From assembly GCA_015491905.1 (NCBI GenBank), contig WGGC01000190.1, positions 1-34,068 of the forward strand: DNA of 34,068 nt, read 5' to 3'. The translations under genes were made by a program, and so were the position numbers. The notes beneath the pieces are model-generated. The model was given only the letters and a program-made list of their open reading frames with translations, searched no databases and was not told the DNA's origin. Shown piece after piece: positions 16,781-25,161 of the stretch (position 1 is the first letter of the stretch; the number at the start of each line of letters is the position of its first letter). The stretch comes from Bacteroidales bacterium (lineage in GTDB: Bacteria; Bacteroidota; Bacteroidia; Bacteroidales; F082).

Positions 16781-18649
16781 TTATCTTCCCAAATAAACAA
16801 GGAGAACATTAATATCAGAAGGAGAAACGCCACTAATTCTGGAAGCCTGGCCGATAGAAGATGGTTTAATTTTATTTAATTTTTCACGAGCTTCAAAGGA
16901 TAATGATTTTAATGCTGAATAATTAAATTCCTTTTTTAAATGAAGATTTTCAAATTTTGTCATTTTATCGGCAATTTCTTTTTCTTTAGAAATATATCCT
17001 TCGTATTTAATTTGTATCTCTACCGATTCAATCTCCTCTGAGGAAATTTTATTTGTTTTAATATACTGCGAAAGTTTAGGAATTCGGGATAAAAGTGAGC
17101 CAAGTTTAACCTGGGGCCTTAAAATTAAAGTATCCAATTTAACTTTTTGCCTTAGTGCAGACGTATTTTGCTCTAATAATAAAGCATTAACTTCACCAGG
17201 AGAAACACTTTCCTTTTTTAAAAAAGTAAATAATTTATCGACATTATCCTTTTTTAATAAAACTTTTTGATAACGTTCTTCAGATGCCAGGCCAAGCTTA
17301 TAGCTTTTTTCAGTTAAACGAAAATCTGCATTATCTTGCCTAAGTAAAATTCTATGTTCGGCACGGGAAGTAAACATCCTATATGGCTCATCAACTCCTT
17401 TAGTAATTAAATCATCAATTAAAACGCCAATGTATGCTTCATAACGTTTCAGGATAAAAGGATCTTTATTATTTATTTTCAGATGCGCATTAATTCCTGC
17501 CATTAAACCTTGTGCAGCCGCTTCTTCATAACCGGTGGTACCATTAATTTGCCCTGCGAAGAATAAATTTTTAACCATTTTCGTCTCAAGATTAGAGTTT
17601 AATTGAGTAGGAGGGAAGTAATCATATTCGATAGCATAACCAGGCCGAAATATTTTTGCGTTTTCAAAACCGGGTATTTCGCGCAAAGCTTTTACCTGAA
17701 TATAGTCAGGAAGGGAAGAAGAAAACCCGTTTACATAATACTCAATTGTATCAATTCCTTCAGGTTCTACAAATAATTGATGTCTGGTTTTATCAGAAAA
17801 TCTTTCGATTTTATCCTCAATAGACGGGCAATAACGAGGTCCAACCCCGGCAATCCTACCATTAAACATAGGAGAGTCCAGGAAACCCAATTTTAAAGTA
17901 TCATGAACTTTAGGAGAAGTATAAGTTATCCAACAACTCCGTTGTTTAATAAGTTTTGATTTTTCTAAAAAAGAAAACTGTCCGGGTTCCTCATCACCTT
18001 TTTGCTCCTCCATTTTAGAAAAATCAATAGTTCTTCCATCAACACGAACGGGAGTGCCGGTTTTTAATTTAGATGTTTCAAAACCAAAAGAAGCTAATTG
18101 ATCACTAAGTCCATAACTGGCAACATCTCCAATACGGCCTCCATCAAACTGTTTTTTTCCAATATGTATTTTACCATTTAAAAAAGTACCATTAGTTAAA
18201 ATAACAGATTTAGAATAAATAGTCATTCCCATAGCTGTTTTAACACCTTTAACCTTGTTTCCTTCAAAAACTAATGAAACAACAGTATCTTGCCAGAAAT
18301 CAAGGTTTTTAGTTTGTTCCAACATCCTTCGCCATTCAATAACAAATCGCATTCTGTCACTTTGAGCCCTGGGACTCCACATTGCAGGCCCTTTTGATTT
18401 ATTTAGCATCCTGAACTGGATCATTGTTCTATCCGTAACGATAGCTGAATAACCGCCAAGAGCATCAATTTCCCGCAAAATTTGACCTTTTGCAATACCA
18501 CCCATGGCAGGATTACAACTCATTTGGGCAATAGCATTTAAATTCATGGTAATAAGAAGGACTTTAGAACCCAAATTTGCAGCTGCTGCTGCCGCCTCCG
18601 AACCTGAATGACCAGCCCCTACAACAATTACATCATATTTTTCAAACAT
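16781..18649 (-). CDS. mnmG: tRNA uridine-5-carboxymethylaminomethyl(34) synthesis enzyme MnmG
   Basis: 622 aa from the chosen start; E. coli MnmG is 629. With MnmE it installs the cmnm5 group on wobble U34 of certain tRNAs, using FAD and methylene-tetrahydrofolate. The FAD site GAGHSG (11-16), both GidA signatures (GPRYCPSIEDK and AGQINGTTGYEEAAAQG) and the C-terminal helical domain are present. The frame extends upstream to 18751, but MFEKYDVIVVG is the family N-terminus, so the ATG at 18649 is preferred. The next upstream ATG (18673) would translate the parS palindrome as MFHVEQ. A TATCTTTG element inside the ybeY 3' end and a parS site in the leader lie just upstream. parS sites flank it on both sides. 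Confidence 0.97.
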   Translation of the reverse strand: MFEKYDVIVVGAGHSGSEAAAAAANLGSKVLLITMNLNAIAQMSCNPAMGGIAKGQILREIDALGGYSAIVTDRTMIQFRMLNKSKGPAMWSPRAQSDRMRFVIEWRRMLEQTKNLDFWQDTVVSLVFEGNKVKGVKTAMGMTIYSKSVILTNGTFLNGKIHIGKKQFDGGRIGDVASYGLSDQLASFGFETSKLKTGTPVRVDGRTIDFSKMEEQKGDEEPGQFSFLEKSKLIKQRSCWITYTSPKVHDTLKLGFLDSPMFNGRIAGVGPRYCPSIEDKIERFSDKTRHQLFVEPEGIDTIEYYVNGFSSSLPDYIQVKALREIPGFENAKIFRPGYAIEYDYFPPTQLNSNLETKMVKNLFFAGQINGTTGYEEAAAQGLMAGINAHLKINNKDPFILKRYEAYIGVLIDDLITKGVDEPYRMFTSRAEHRILLRQDNADFRLTEKSYKLGLASEERYQKVLLKKDNVDKLFTFLKKESVSPGEVNALLLEQNTSALRQKVKLDTLILRPQVKLGSLLSRIPKLSQYIKTNKISSEEIESVEIQIKYEGYISKEKEIADKMTKFENLHLKKEFNYSALKSLSFEAREKLNKIKPSSIGQASRISGVSPSDINVLLVYLGR

Positions 18650-18656
18650 CGCAGTT

Positions 18657-18672
18657 TGTTCCACGTGAAACA
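18657..18672. other. parS centromere-like site 2 (ParB/Spo0J binding)
   Basis: TGTTCCACGTGAAACA is an exact match to the consensus TGTTNCACGTGAAACA, with C at the free position. It lies between ybeY and the mnmG start, 1900 bp from the first site. It sits between the likely mnmG -7 element and its ATG, so ParB bound here could also affect mnmG transcription (inference). Confidence 0.93.
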
Positions 18673-18680
18673 TTTTAAAT

Positions 18681-19094
18681 TTAAGGGAGCAAAGATAAAT
18701 AATAATCTTCCTTCTTACGCATCTCCAAAATATCCTCTTCACTATGGTCATCGTAGCCTAATAAATGGAGAACTCCATGTACAACGACGCGAGATAATTC
18801 TTTTTCAAAAGCGGTTTTAAACATTAAAGAATTTTCTTTTACCCTGTCAATGCTAATATATATTTCTCCCGATATTATATTTGAATTAGAAGAAAGTGGA
18901 AAGGTGATAATATCTGTTAGAGTATCATGTTTTAGATATTTCATATTTATATCATACAAATAACTATCATCGCAAAAGATATAATTAATATCACCAACCT
19001 TAAACCCCTCTTTATTAATTACATTATTAATCCATAAAGAAAAATCAGGTAGTTTATAAATTTTTTCAATATTAACTTGTTGTATTTCAATCAT
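18681..19094 (-). CDS. ybeY: Endoribonuclease YbeY (rRNA maturation factor)
   Basis: 137 aa, a typical size. This zinc metalloenzyme acts in 16S rRNA 3'-end maturation and ribosome quality control. The signature HGVLHLLGYDDHSEED supplies His106, His110 and a third ligand at Asp116/His117. The E. coli form reads HGTLHLMGYDH, so there is one extra residue here, a variation also seen in other Bacteroidota. DIITFPLS and GEIYISIDRVKEN are conserved family blocks. It is divergent from the M1 aminopeptidase gene (85-bp gap) and lies immediately upstream of mnmG. Its 3' end carries the likely mnmG promoter. Confidence 0.95.
   Translation of the reverse strand: MIEIQQVNIEKIYKLPDFSLWINNVINKEGFKVGDINYIFCDDSYLYDINMKYLKHDTLTDIITFPLSSNSNIISGEIYISIDRVKENSLMFKTAFEKELSRVVVHGVLHLLGYDDHSEEDILEMRKKEDYYLSLLP
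18690..18697 (-). promoter_or_regulatory. Putative -7 element for mnmG inside ybeY
   Basis: The minus strand reads TATCTTTG within the last codons of ybeY, about 40 bases before the mnmG ATG. The leader made from it would include the parS palindrome. Confidence 0.45.
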
Positions 19095-19179
19095 TTGTGT
19101 ATTTTTTAATATAATTCATAAAAATAATTATATAACAAAACATTTAATTATTTTTACGACTGTTTAAAACAACTTTAGA

Positions 19180-21132
19180 ATGAAATTATATCTAACCCTT
19201 TTATTAATCTTTTTTTCATTTAACTGCAAAGCACAGTATGTTAAACCCCCCATTTGGCAAAAGTACAACAACTTACCATTAAAAACGACCTGGATAAATT
19301 ATCCCTGGCAAAGTAAATACCTTTTTAATTATGATATTAAATTTTATGCCCTAAATATTAATATTGATGCAAAAAAACCAACCGTTTCAGGAAATGTACA
19401 ACTTTGGATGAAACCAATCCCGTTAAAAGATACTTTTGCTTTTGAATTAAATGATATAATGTCCATTGATTCCATCCTTATAAACAATAAAAAATTAAAT
19501 AAATTCACTAGAAGTAAAGGTAATGTAATATTTTCTCATCCATCACAACCCAAAACATCGATGCTAAAAGTAAACGTTTTTTACCATGGTACCGTACAGA
19601 CCGGTGGGTTTTTTTCAGGAGTATCAACACAATATAATGAAACATGGGAAAAATGGGTAACATGGACACTATCGGAGCCCTTTGCGGCGAAAGATTGGTT
19701 CCCAGTAAAACAAGATTTACAGGATAAAGCAGATTCAGCATGGATATTCCTAACAACAGACAGCAATTACATGGCAGGCTCGGAAGGCTTATTAACACAA
19801 ACTGTTAACCTTCCTAATGGGAAAAAAAGGTATGAATGGAAAACAAGCTACCCCATTGATTACTACCTGATTTCTTTTGCTGTTGCTGATTATATGCAAT
19901 ACAATATCTATCAAAAAGATACAGATTTTTCAAGAGACTCTTTACTAATTCAAAATCTAATTTATAATTCAAATCAATATTTAGCACAAAATAAATCTAA
20001 AATCAAATCAACAAAAGGTATGATTACCTTATATAATAAATTATTCGGTAAATATCCTTTTCAAAAAGAAAAATATGGTCATAGCTTAACCGAATTATCA
20101 GGAGGAATGGAACATCAAACAATGACTACATTAGGTTCATTTAATTTTGATCTGGTAGCTCATGAACTAGGACATCAATGGTTTGGCGACAATGTTACAT
20201 GTTCTACATGGAGCGATATATGGATAAATGAAGGTTTTGCAACTTATTCTAATTATCTGGCCGAAAATTATCTCAAAGGGAAAACAAATGGAACACAATT
20301 TATAATACAACGCCAAAAAAGTGCTTTGAAAAGTAACGGATCTGTATATATTCCGGAAAATCAAATATATCCGGGTAATGAATGGAGAATTTTTAATGGA
20401 GCTCTCTCATACGACAAAGGGGCTTGCATAATTCATATGCTACGCCATGAAATTAATAATGACACGCTATTTTTTAATATCTTAAAAGCTTTTCAAAATA
20501 AGTATAAGGGCTCAACGGCTACCGGTGAAGATTTTAAAAACATCACTGATTCAATAACCCAAAAAGATTTCGATTATTTTTTTAAGCAATGGTACTACGG
20601 AAAAGGGTACCCAGTGTACGAAATAGTTTGGAAACAGAAAAAAGACACAATTGAAATAAAATCAATTCAAACATCAACATTAAAAAAACCGGCTCTTTTT
20701 AAAATGTGGATGGATTACCAAATAAATTTTACCGATAATACTGATACATTATTAAGACTACACCAAACAGATACTATTCAGATATTTAAAATTAAATCGC
20801 ATAAAAAAATAAAAAATATAATTGTAGACCCTAATCATTGGACTTTACAAAAAATAGCGCTGCTAACAACAAGTGTTAAATCTAATAAATCTCACAATAA
20901 AGAAATTATTATTCCCAACCCTATTCAAAATAATTTAATTATTTATTTTAAAGATGATATTAATAAAAATAAGGAAATAAATATTTATAATATTAAAGGC
21001 CAACAAATTATTAGAAAGAAAAGTACTGTAACAAAAGTAAACATACCATTTTACAGTCTTCCAAAGGGTATATATATTGTTAAAATTAAGATTGGCAATT
21101 ATACTAAAATCAAAAAAATAATTAAAGAATAA
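19180..21132 (+). CDS. Secreted M1-family aminopeptidase with type IX sorting domain
   Basis: 650 aa. A signal peptide (1-18, ending NCKAQ) precedes a beta-rich N-terminal domain. The M1 exopeptidase motif is GGMEH (308-312), and the zinc site is HELGH (328-332) with the second Glu at Glu351 (WINEGFATY). It should remove N-terminal residues from peptides outside the cell. The last about 75 residues (IIIPNPIQNNLIIYF, NIYNIKGQQII, FYSLPKGIYIVKI) form a type A C-terminal domain that directs proteins through the Bacteroidota type IX secretion system, where it is cleaved and the protein attached or released. This shows that the organism has T9SS, although no T9SS genes are in the window. The stop overlaps the next ATG (TAATG). 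Confidence 0.95.
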   Translation: MKLYLTLLLIFFSFNCKAQYVKPPIWQKYNNLPLKTTWINYPWQSKYLFNYDIKFYALNINIDAKKPTVSGNVQLWMKPIPLKDTFAFELNDIMSIDSILINNKKLNKFTRSKGNVIFSHPSQPKTSMLKVNVFYHGTVQTGGFFSGVSTQYNETWEKWVTWTLSEPFAAKDWFPVKQDLQDKADSAWIFLTTDSNYMAGSEGLLTQTVNLPNGKKRYEWKTSYPIDYYLISFAVADYMQYNIYQKDTDFSRDSLLIQNLIYNSNQYLAQNKSKIKSTKGMITLYNKLFGKYPFQKEKYGHSLTELSGGMEHQTMTTLGSFNFDLVAHELGHQWFGDNVTCSTWSDIWINEGFATYSNYLAENYLKGKTNGTQFIIQRQKSALKSNGSVYIPENQIYPGNEWRIFNGALSYDKGACIIHMLRHEINNDTLFFNILKAFQNKYKGSTATGEDFKNITDSITQKDFDYFFKQWYYGKGYPVYEIVWKQKKDTIEIKSIQTSTLKKPALFKMWMDYQINFTDNTDTLLRLHQTDTIQIFKIKSHKKIKNIIVDPNHWTLQKIALLTTSVKSNKSHNKEIIIPNPIQNNLIIYFKDDINKNKEINIYNIKGQQIIRKKSTVTKVNIPFYSLPKGIYIVKIKIGNYTKIKKIIKE

Positions 21133-22169
21133 TGTCACAAAAAGAAAGTATAGGTGTAACAGGTGGAACAGGATTTGTCGGTTCTCACTTGTTATATTAT
21201 CTGGCTAAAGCCGGAAACAAGGTAAATGCATTAAAAAGAAAAAATTCATCGGTTGAACTGACAAAAAAAATATTTTCATGGTATGAACCTGATTATATTA
21301 AGCTTTTTAATCAAATTAACTGGGTAAATGGAGATGTTACCGATTTAGATTCATTGGAGAGTTTTATAAAACCCGGCATGAAACTATTTCATACCGCCGG
21401 GTTGGTATCATTTAACCCTGAAGATAAAGAAAAGTTAATAGAAATAAACCAAAACGGCACGGCTAATATAGTTAACGTATCTCTTGAAAAAAAAATAGAA
21501 AAACTATGTTTTGTAAGCTCCATAGCAGCAGTAGGCAGGGATAGTTCTGAACCGTTAACAACAGAAGAAACACCATGGGATAATAAGGCTAAAATATCAA
21601 ACTATGCCATAAGCAAACACGAAGCAGAAAGAGAAGTGTGGAGAGGAATAGCCGAAGGTTTAAATGCTGTAATTGTTAATCCCACAATCATTTTGGGACC
21701 AGGAGACTGGGATAAGGGAAGCGTTAAAATGTTTCAAAAAGTTTATTCGGGCCTTTCTTTTTATACTCCGGGTAAAAATGGATATGTTGATGTTGAAGAC
21801 CTGGTGAAAATTATGATTTTATTAGAAAACAAACCTATTTCAGGAGAAAGGTTTATAATAAATAGTGAAAATGTTTCGTATAAAAAATTATTCACATGGA
21901 TGGCTGAAGGGTTACATGTTAAACCTCCTAAGTATAAGGCTGGTAAATTTTTAAGTGAAGCCGTTTGGAGGCTTGATAAATTAAAAAGTTGGATAACAAG
22001 ACGAAAACCATTGATTACAAAAGAAACTGCACGAACAGCATTACAGTCATACGAATACAGCAACGAAAAAATTATAAATGCAACAGGTTATCAATTTAAA
22101 CCCCTACAGCAAACCCTAATAGAAACAGGTAAAATCTTTTTACAGGACATAAAACAAAGACATGATTAA
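21132..22169 (+). CDS. NAD(P)-dependent epimerase/dehydratase (extended SDR)
   Basis: 345 aa. The Rossmann motif GVTGGTGFVG (8-17) and the catalytic Tyr158-x3-Lys162 pair (NYAISKHEAE) with Ser129/Ser130 mark an extended short-chain dehydrogenase. LFHTAGLVSFNPEDKEKL and VNPTIILGPGDW resemble the dihydroflavonol-reductase-like and NAD-epimerase group. The substrate is not predictable; sugar nucleotide or a ketone/aldehyde are options. It shares a TAATG junction with the aminopeptidase gene, so the two are probably translationally coupled, with no obvious metabolic link. Confidence 0.85.
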   Translation: MSQKESIGVTGGTGFVGSHLLYYLAKAGNKVNALKRKNSSVELTKKIFSWYEPDYIKLFNQINWVNGDVTDLDSLESFIKPGMKLFHTAGLVSFNPEDKEKLIEINQNGTANIVNVSLEKKIEKLCFVSSIAAVGRDSSEPLTTEETPWDNKAKISNYAISKHEAEREVWRGIAEGLNAVIVNPTIILGPGDWDKGSVKMFQKVYSGLSFYTPGKNGYVDVEDLVKIMILLENKPISGERFIINSENVSYKKLFTWMAEGLHVKPPKYKAGKFLSEAVWRLDKLKSWITRRKPLITKETARTALQSYEYSNEKIINATGYQFKPLQQTLIETGKIFLQDIKQRHD

Positions 22170-22190
22170 ATCATAAAATTACGGTAAAGC

Positions 22191-22227
22191 GAAAGTAACC
22201 TAAGCTATAAAAAGGTTATTACTTTTC
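22191..22227. terminator. Imperfect hairpin between convergent SDR and acpS genes
   Basis: GAAAGTAACCT and AGGTTATTACTTTTC face each other around an AAGCTATAAAA loop. They pair well apart from a few unpaired bases. The structure spans the acpS stop codon in the 49-bp convergent gap and could stop transcription from both sides. There is no long T run. Confidence 0.35.
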
Positions 22228-22596
22228 AGCAACAGCAAACGCAACAGCATTAGCCTCTACATGGGTTAAACTGATATGAATATTTTTTATTCCGTGTTTC
22301 GCAATAAACTCTTTAACTCTCCCGCTGGTTTTAACACAAGGTTTTCCCAAATCATCATTAACAATTTCGATTTCAGAAAACTTAAAACCATCACGGTAAC
22401 CTGTACCTAAAGCTTTAAATACAGCTTCCTTGGCAGCATAACGTCCTGCAAAACTCTGATAGCGTCCTTTTCCTTTTTCAATACAGTAATTATACTCATT
22501 CTTGGTGTAGATTTTTTTAATAAAAGCATCCGAACTGTCAACAATACGTCGAATTCTATCTACTTCTATAATATCTGTACCTACACCAAAAATCAT
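22219..22596 (-). CDS. acpS: Holo-[acyl-carrier-protein] synthase
   Basis: 125 aa. It transfers the 4'-phosphopantetheine arm from CoA to apo-ACP, activating fatty-acid synthesis. The Mg-binding GTDIIEVDRI block, the FAGRYAAKEAVFKALGTG block and ISLTHVEANAVAFAVAE cover the whole family. The frame can be read from a TTG at 22602, but the ATG at 22596 (MIFGVGTD) matches the usual start. It follows kbl by 38 bp on the same strand and is probably co-transcribed with it. Confidence 0.95.
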   Translation of the reverse strand: MIFGVGTDIIEVDRIRRIVDSSDAFIKKIYTKNEYNYCIEKGKGRYQSFAGRYAAKEAVFKALGTGYRDGFKFSEIEIVNDDLGKPCVKTSGRVKEFIAKHGIKNIHISLTHVEANAVAFAVAEK

Positions 22597-22634
22597 TTCC
22601 AAATAGTATGTTAAAAAAGAACTCTTTTTCGATT

Positions 22635-23825
22635 TTACTTAATAACTCCCAGTTCTTTTCCCACTTTCCTAAATGCAGCGATAGCCTTATCTAAATGTTC
22701 TATTTCATGCGCCGCAGAAAGCTGTACTCTTATACGGGCTTCACCTTTAGGAACAACAGGATAATAAAACCCTATAACATAAATACCTTCGTCAAGTAAT
22801 TTTGAAGCAAAATCCTGTGATAGTTGTGCATCATATAACATTACAGCGCAAATAGCAGACTGGGTAGGCTTTATGTCAAAACCTGAAGCCTGCATTTCTT
22901 TCATAAAATAAGCTGTGTTTGCATGTAACTTATCTTGAAGTTCATTGGTTTCATCCATCATATCAAACATCCTGATTCCGGCATTTACTACAACAGGAGG
23001 AAGAGAATTAGAAAATAAATATGGCCTTGAACGCTGACGTAACATCTCAATAATTTCTTTTCTTCCTGTAGTAAAACCGCCAATAGCTCCACCAAAAGAT
23101 TTTCCTAATGTTCCTGTAATCAGATCAATCTTACCAGTAATATTAAAATGTTCACTAACACCCCTCCCGGTATCTCCTACAACACCGGCAGAATGACTTT
23201 CATCAACCATGACAAGAGCATCATACTTTTCCGCTAATTCAACCATTTTATCAACAGGGGCAACATTTCCATCCATACTAAATACCCCATCAGTAACTAC
23301 AATCCTAAAACGTTGTTCCTGGGCTTGTTTCAAGGCGTCTTCAAGGCCTTTCATGTCCGCATTGGGATACCTGTATCGTTTGGCTTTACATAATCTAACA
23401 CCGTCAATTATAGAAGCGTGATTTAAACTATCAGAAATAATAGCATCTTCCTCAGTAAACAAAGGCTCAAAAATACCCCCATTGGCATCAAAGGCGGCTG
23501 CATATAAAATAGTATCTTCCGTTCCAAAGAAAGAAGCAATTTTTTCTTCTAATTTCTTATGTAAGTCTGTCGTTCCACATATAAAACGAACAGAAGACAT
23601 TCCATATCCATGTGTATCAAGTCCTTCCTTTGCTGCTTTTATAAGTTCAGGATGATTGGAAAGCCCCAAATAATTATTGGCACAAAAATTTAATACTCTT
23701 TGTCCTGATTCCAGTTCAATTTCAGCTCCCTGAGGACTAACAATAATTCTTTCATCTTTATAAAGACCTGCTTCCTTAATGTCTTTAATTTCTTTAATTA
23801 AATAATTTTTAAAAGCTCCGTACAT
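22635..23825 (-). CDS. kbl: Glycine C-acetyltransferase (2-amino-3-ketobutyrate CoA ligase)
   Basis: 396 aa, matching the about 398 aa of E. coli Kbl. This PLP enzyme cleaves 2-amino-3-ketobutyrate with CoA to glycine and acetyl-CoA in threonine breakdown. The PLP lysine is Lys242 in GTLGKSFGGAIGG; VMVDESHSAG holds the cofactor aspartate. NFCANNYLGLSNHPEL and SSVRFICGTTDLHKKLE are diagnostic of Kbl rather than BioF or HemA. No threonine dehydrogenase gene is adjacent; the SDR at 21132 is not clearly a Tdh. A TACTTTTG element lies 39 bases upstream. Confidence 0.94.
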   Translation of the reverse strand: MYGAFKNYLIKEIKDIKEAGLYKDERIIVSPQGAEIELESGQRVLNFCANNYLGLSNHPELIKAAKEGLDTHGYGMSSVRFICGTTDLHKKLEEKIASFFGTEDTILYAAAFDANGGIFEPLFTEEDAIISDSLNHASIIDGVRLCKAKRYRYPNADMKGLEDALKQAQEQRFRIVVTDGVFSMDGNVAPVDKMVELAEKYDALVMVDESHSAGVVGDTGRGVSEHFNITGKIDLITGTLGKSFGGAIGGFTTGRKEIIEMLRQRSRPYLFSNSLPPVVVNAGIRMFDMMDETNELQDKLHANTAYFMKEMQASGFDIKPTQSAICAVMLYDAQLSQDFASKLLDEGIYVIGFYYPVVPKGEARIRVQLSAAHEIEHLDKAIAAFRKVGKELGVIK

Positions 23826-23863
23826 GGCAATATTTTTTTTATAAACTGTAAATTTCCGAACTT

Positions 23864-23871
23864 CAAAAGTA
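23864..23871 (-). promoter_or_regulatory. Putative -7 element for kbl-acpS
   Basis: The minus strand reads TACTTTTG (TAnnTTTG) in the divergent gap between kbl and mnmA. Confidence 0.4.
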
Positions 23872-24020
23872 CTGATTTTTCTTTTTCTACATCCAACTAA
23901 GCAATTTATTATTTTATCTCATATTAACTGTATAAGAATAAAAAGTACAATTAAATAAAAGTTATGTTTGTTCTTTTTCTACTATCATTTTTTCCGACCT
24001 TTGCACCGAAATTTTTTTCT

Positions 24021-25094
24021 ATGAAAATTGCAGCATTAGTTTCAGGTGGAGTTGACAGTTCGGTAACTATTCCATTATTAAAAAAACAAGGATACGATCC
24101 GCATATTTTCTATATCCGTATAGGGATGGAAGACGAACCGGCATTTATGGACTGTCCGGCAGAAGAAGATATTGAAATAACTAACTGGATTGCCAAAAAG
24201 TACCAATGCAAAATGGATGTGATAGACCTCCAAAAAGAATATTGGTCAACAGTTGTAAAATACACCATAGATAGTGTTCAGAAAGGGTTTACGCCTAACC
24301 CTGATATCATGTGTAACCTGCTTATTAAATTTGGTGCTTTTAATGATAAATACGGGAAAGAATATGATAGAATTGCTACCGGTCATTATGCAACTCGTTA
24401 TGAAACAAAAGAGGGTGCTTTTCTTTCTACTGCTACAGATAAAATAAAAGATCAAACTTATTTCTTATCACAAATAACCCCCGATCAGCTTGCTAAAGCA
24501 ATGTTTCCCATAGGTCATATTCCAAAAAGTGAAGTACGTAAACTTGCTGAAGAAATGAAATTACCCAGCGCCCACCGTCCGGATAGTCAGGGGATTTGTT
24601 TCTTAGGGAAAATTAATTACACCGATTTTATTAAAAAATATGTTGGTGAAAAACCGGGGGAAATAATTGAGCTGGAAACAGGAAAAATATTAGGAGAACA
24701 CAGAGGTTTCTGGTTTCATACCATTGGTCAGCGCAGAGGATTACGCCTGGGAGGCGGCCCGTGGTTTGTTGTGAAAAAAGACATCAAAAAAAATATTATT
24801 TATGTTTCCAATGGATATGATCCTGTTGCGCAGTATAATGATACAATTCCATTAGAAAATTTACACTTTTTAAATACCAATCACGATTACTCAAAACTTA
24901 ATGACATAAAATTTAAAATTCGCCATCAACCGGAATTTAATAAAGGCAAGTTAATAAGAGATAATAATGGTATAAGAATTGTTTCTGATAAAAAAATTTC
25001 AGGAATAGCCCCGGGGCAGTTTTCAGCAATTTATGATGTAGAAGAAAAAACTTGTATAGGTAGTGGAATGATTGCACAATATAACGATGTGTAA
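24021..25094 (+). CDS. mnmA: tRNA-specific 2-thiouridylase MnmA
   Basis: 357 aa from the chosen ATG. It adds sulfur to C2 of U34 in tRNA-Lys, -Glu and -Gln. The P-loop SGGVDSS (8-14), the catalytic DIMC Cys98 and the sulfur-relay Cys193 (GICFLGK) are present. GQRRGL and the C-terminal barrel (GIAPGQFSAIY) follow. The usual CNREIKF after the first cysteine reads CNLLIKF here, a modest deviation. The frame extends to 23964, but the extra 19 residues are hydrophobic and the family starts at MKIAALVSGG. It acts on the same base as MnmG, encoded about 5 kb away. Confidence 0.96.
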   Translation: MKIAALVSGGVDSSVTIPLLKKQGYDPHIFYIRIGMEDEPAFMDCPAEEDIEITNWIAKKYQCKMDVIDLQKEYWSTVVKYTIDSVQKGFTPNPDIMCNLLIKFGAFNDKYGKEYDRIATGHYATRYETKEGAFLSTATDKIKDQTYFLSQITPDQLAKAMFPIGHIPKSEVRKLAEEMKLPSAHRPDSQGICFLGKINYTDFIKKYVGEKPGEIIELETGKILGEHRGFWFHTIGQRRGLRLGGGPWFVVKKDIKKNIIYVSNGYDPVAQYNDTIPLENLHFLNTNHDYSKLNDIKFKIRHQPEFNKGKLIRDNNGIRIVSDKKISGIAPGQFSAIYDVEEKTCIGSGMIAQYNDV

Positions 25095-25110
25095 ATATAT
25101 ATTTGCCAGT

Positions 25111-25118
25111 TAATTTTG
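25111..25118 (+). promoter_or_regulatory. Putative -7 element before the YhhN-family gene
   Basis: TAATTTTG (TAnnTTTG) in the 67-bp gap after mnmA, 43 bases before the next ATG. It would start the transcript running to the hydrolase and lnt genes. Confidence 0.4.
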
Positions 25119-25161
25119 TTATCCATTTTTTAAATAACTTGCAAAAATTAATTCTGTTTAA

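Noticed and set aside
16648-16833. 61-aa minus-strand frame containing MFHVKQ
   Set aside because: It is parS site 1 read as codons plus out-of-frame parts of mnmG and the methyltransferase gene.
18608-18820. 70-aa plus-strand frame across parS site 2
   Set aside because: It overlaps mnmG and ybeY on the other strand; its FHVKH part comes from the parS palindrome.
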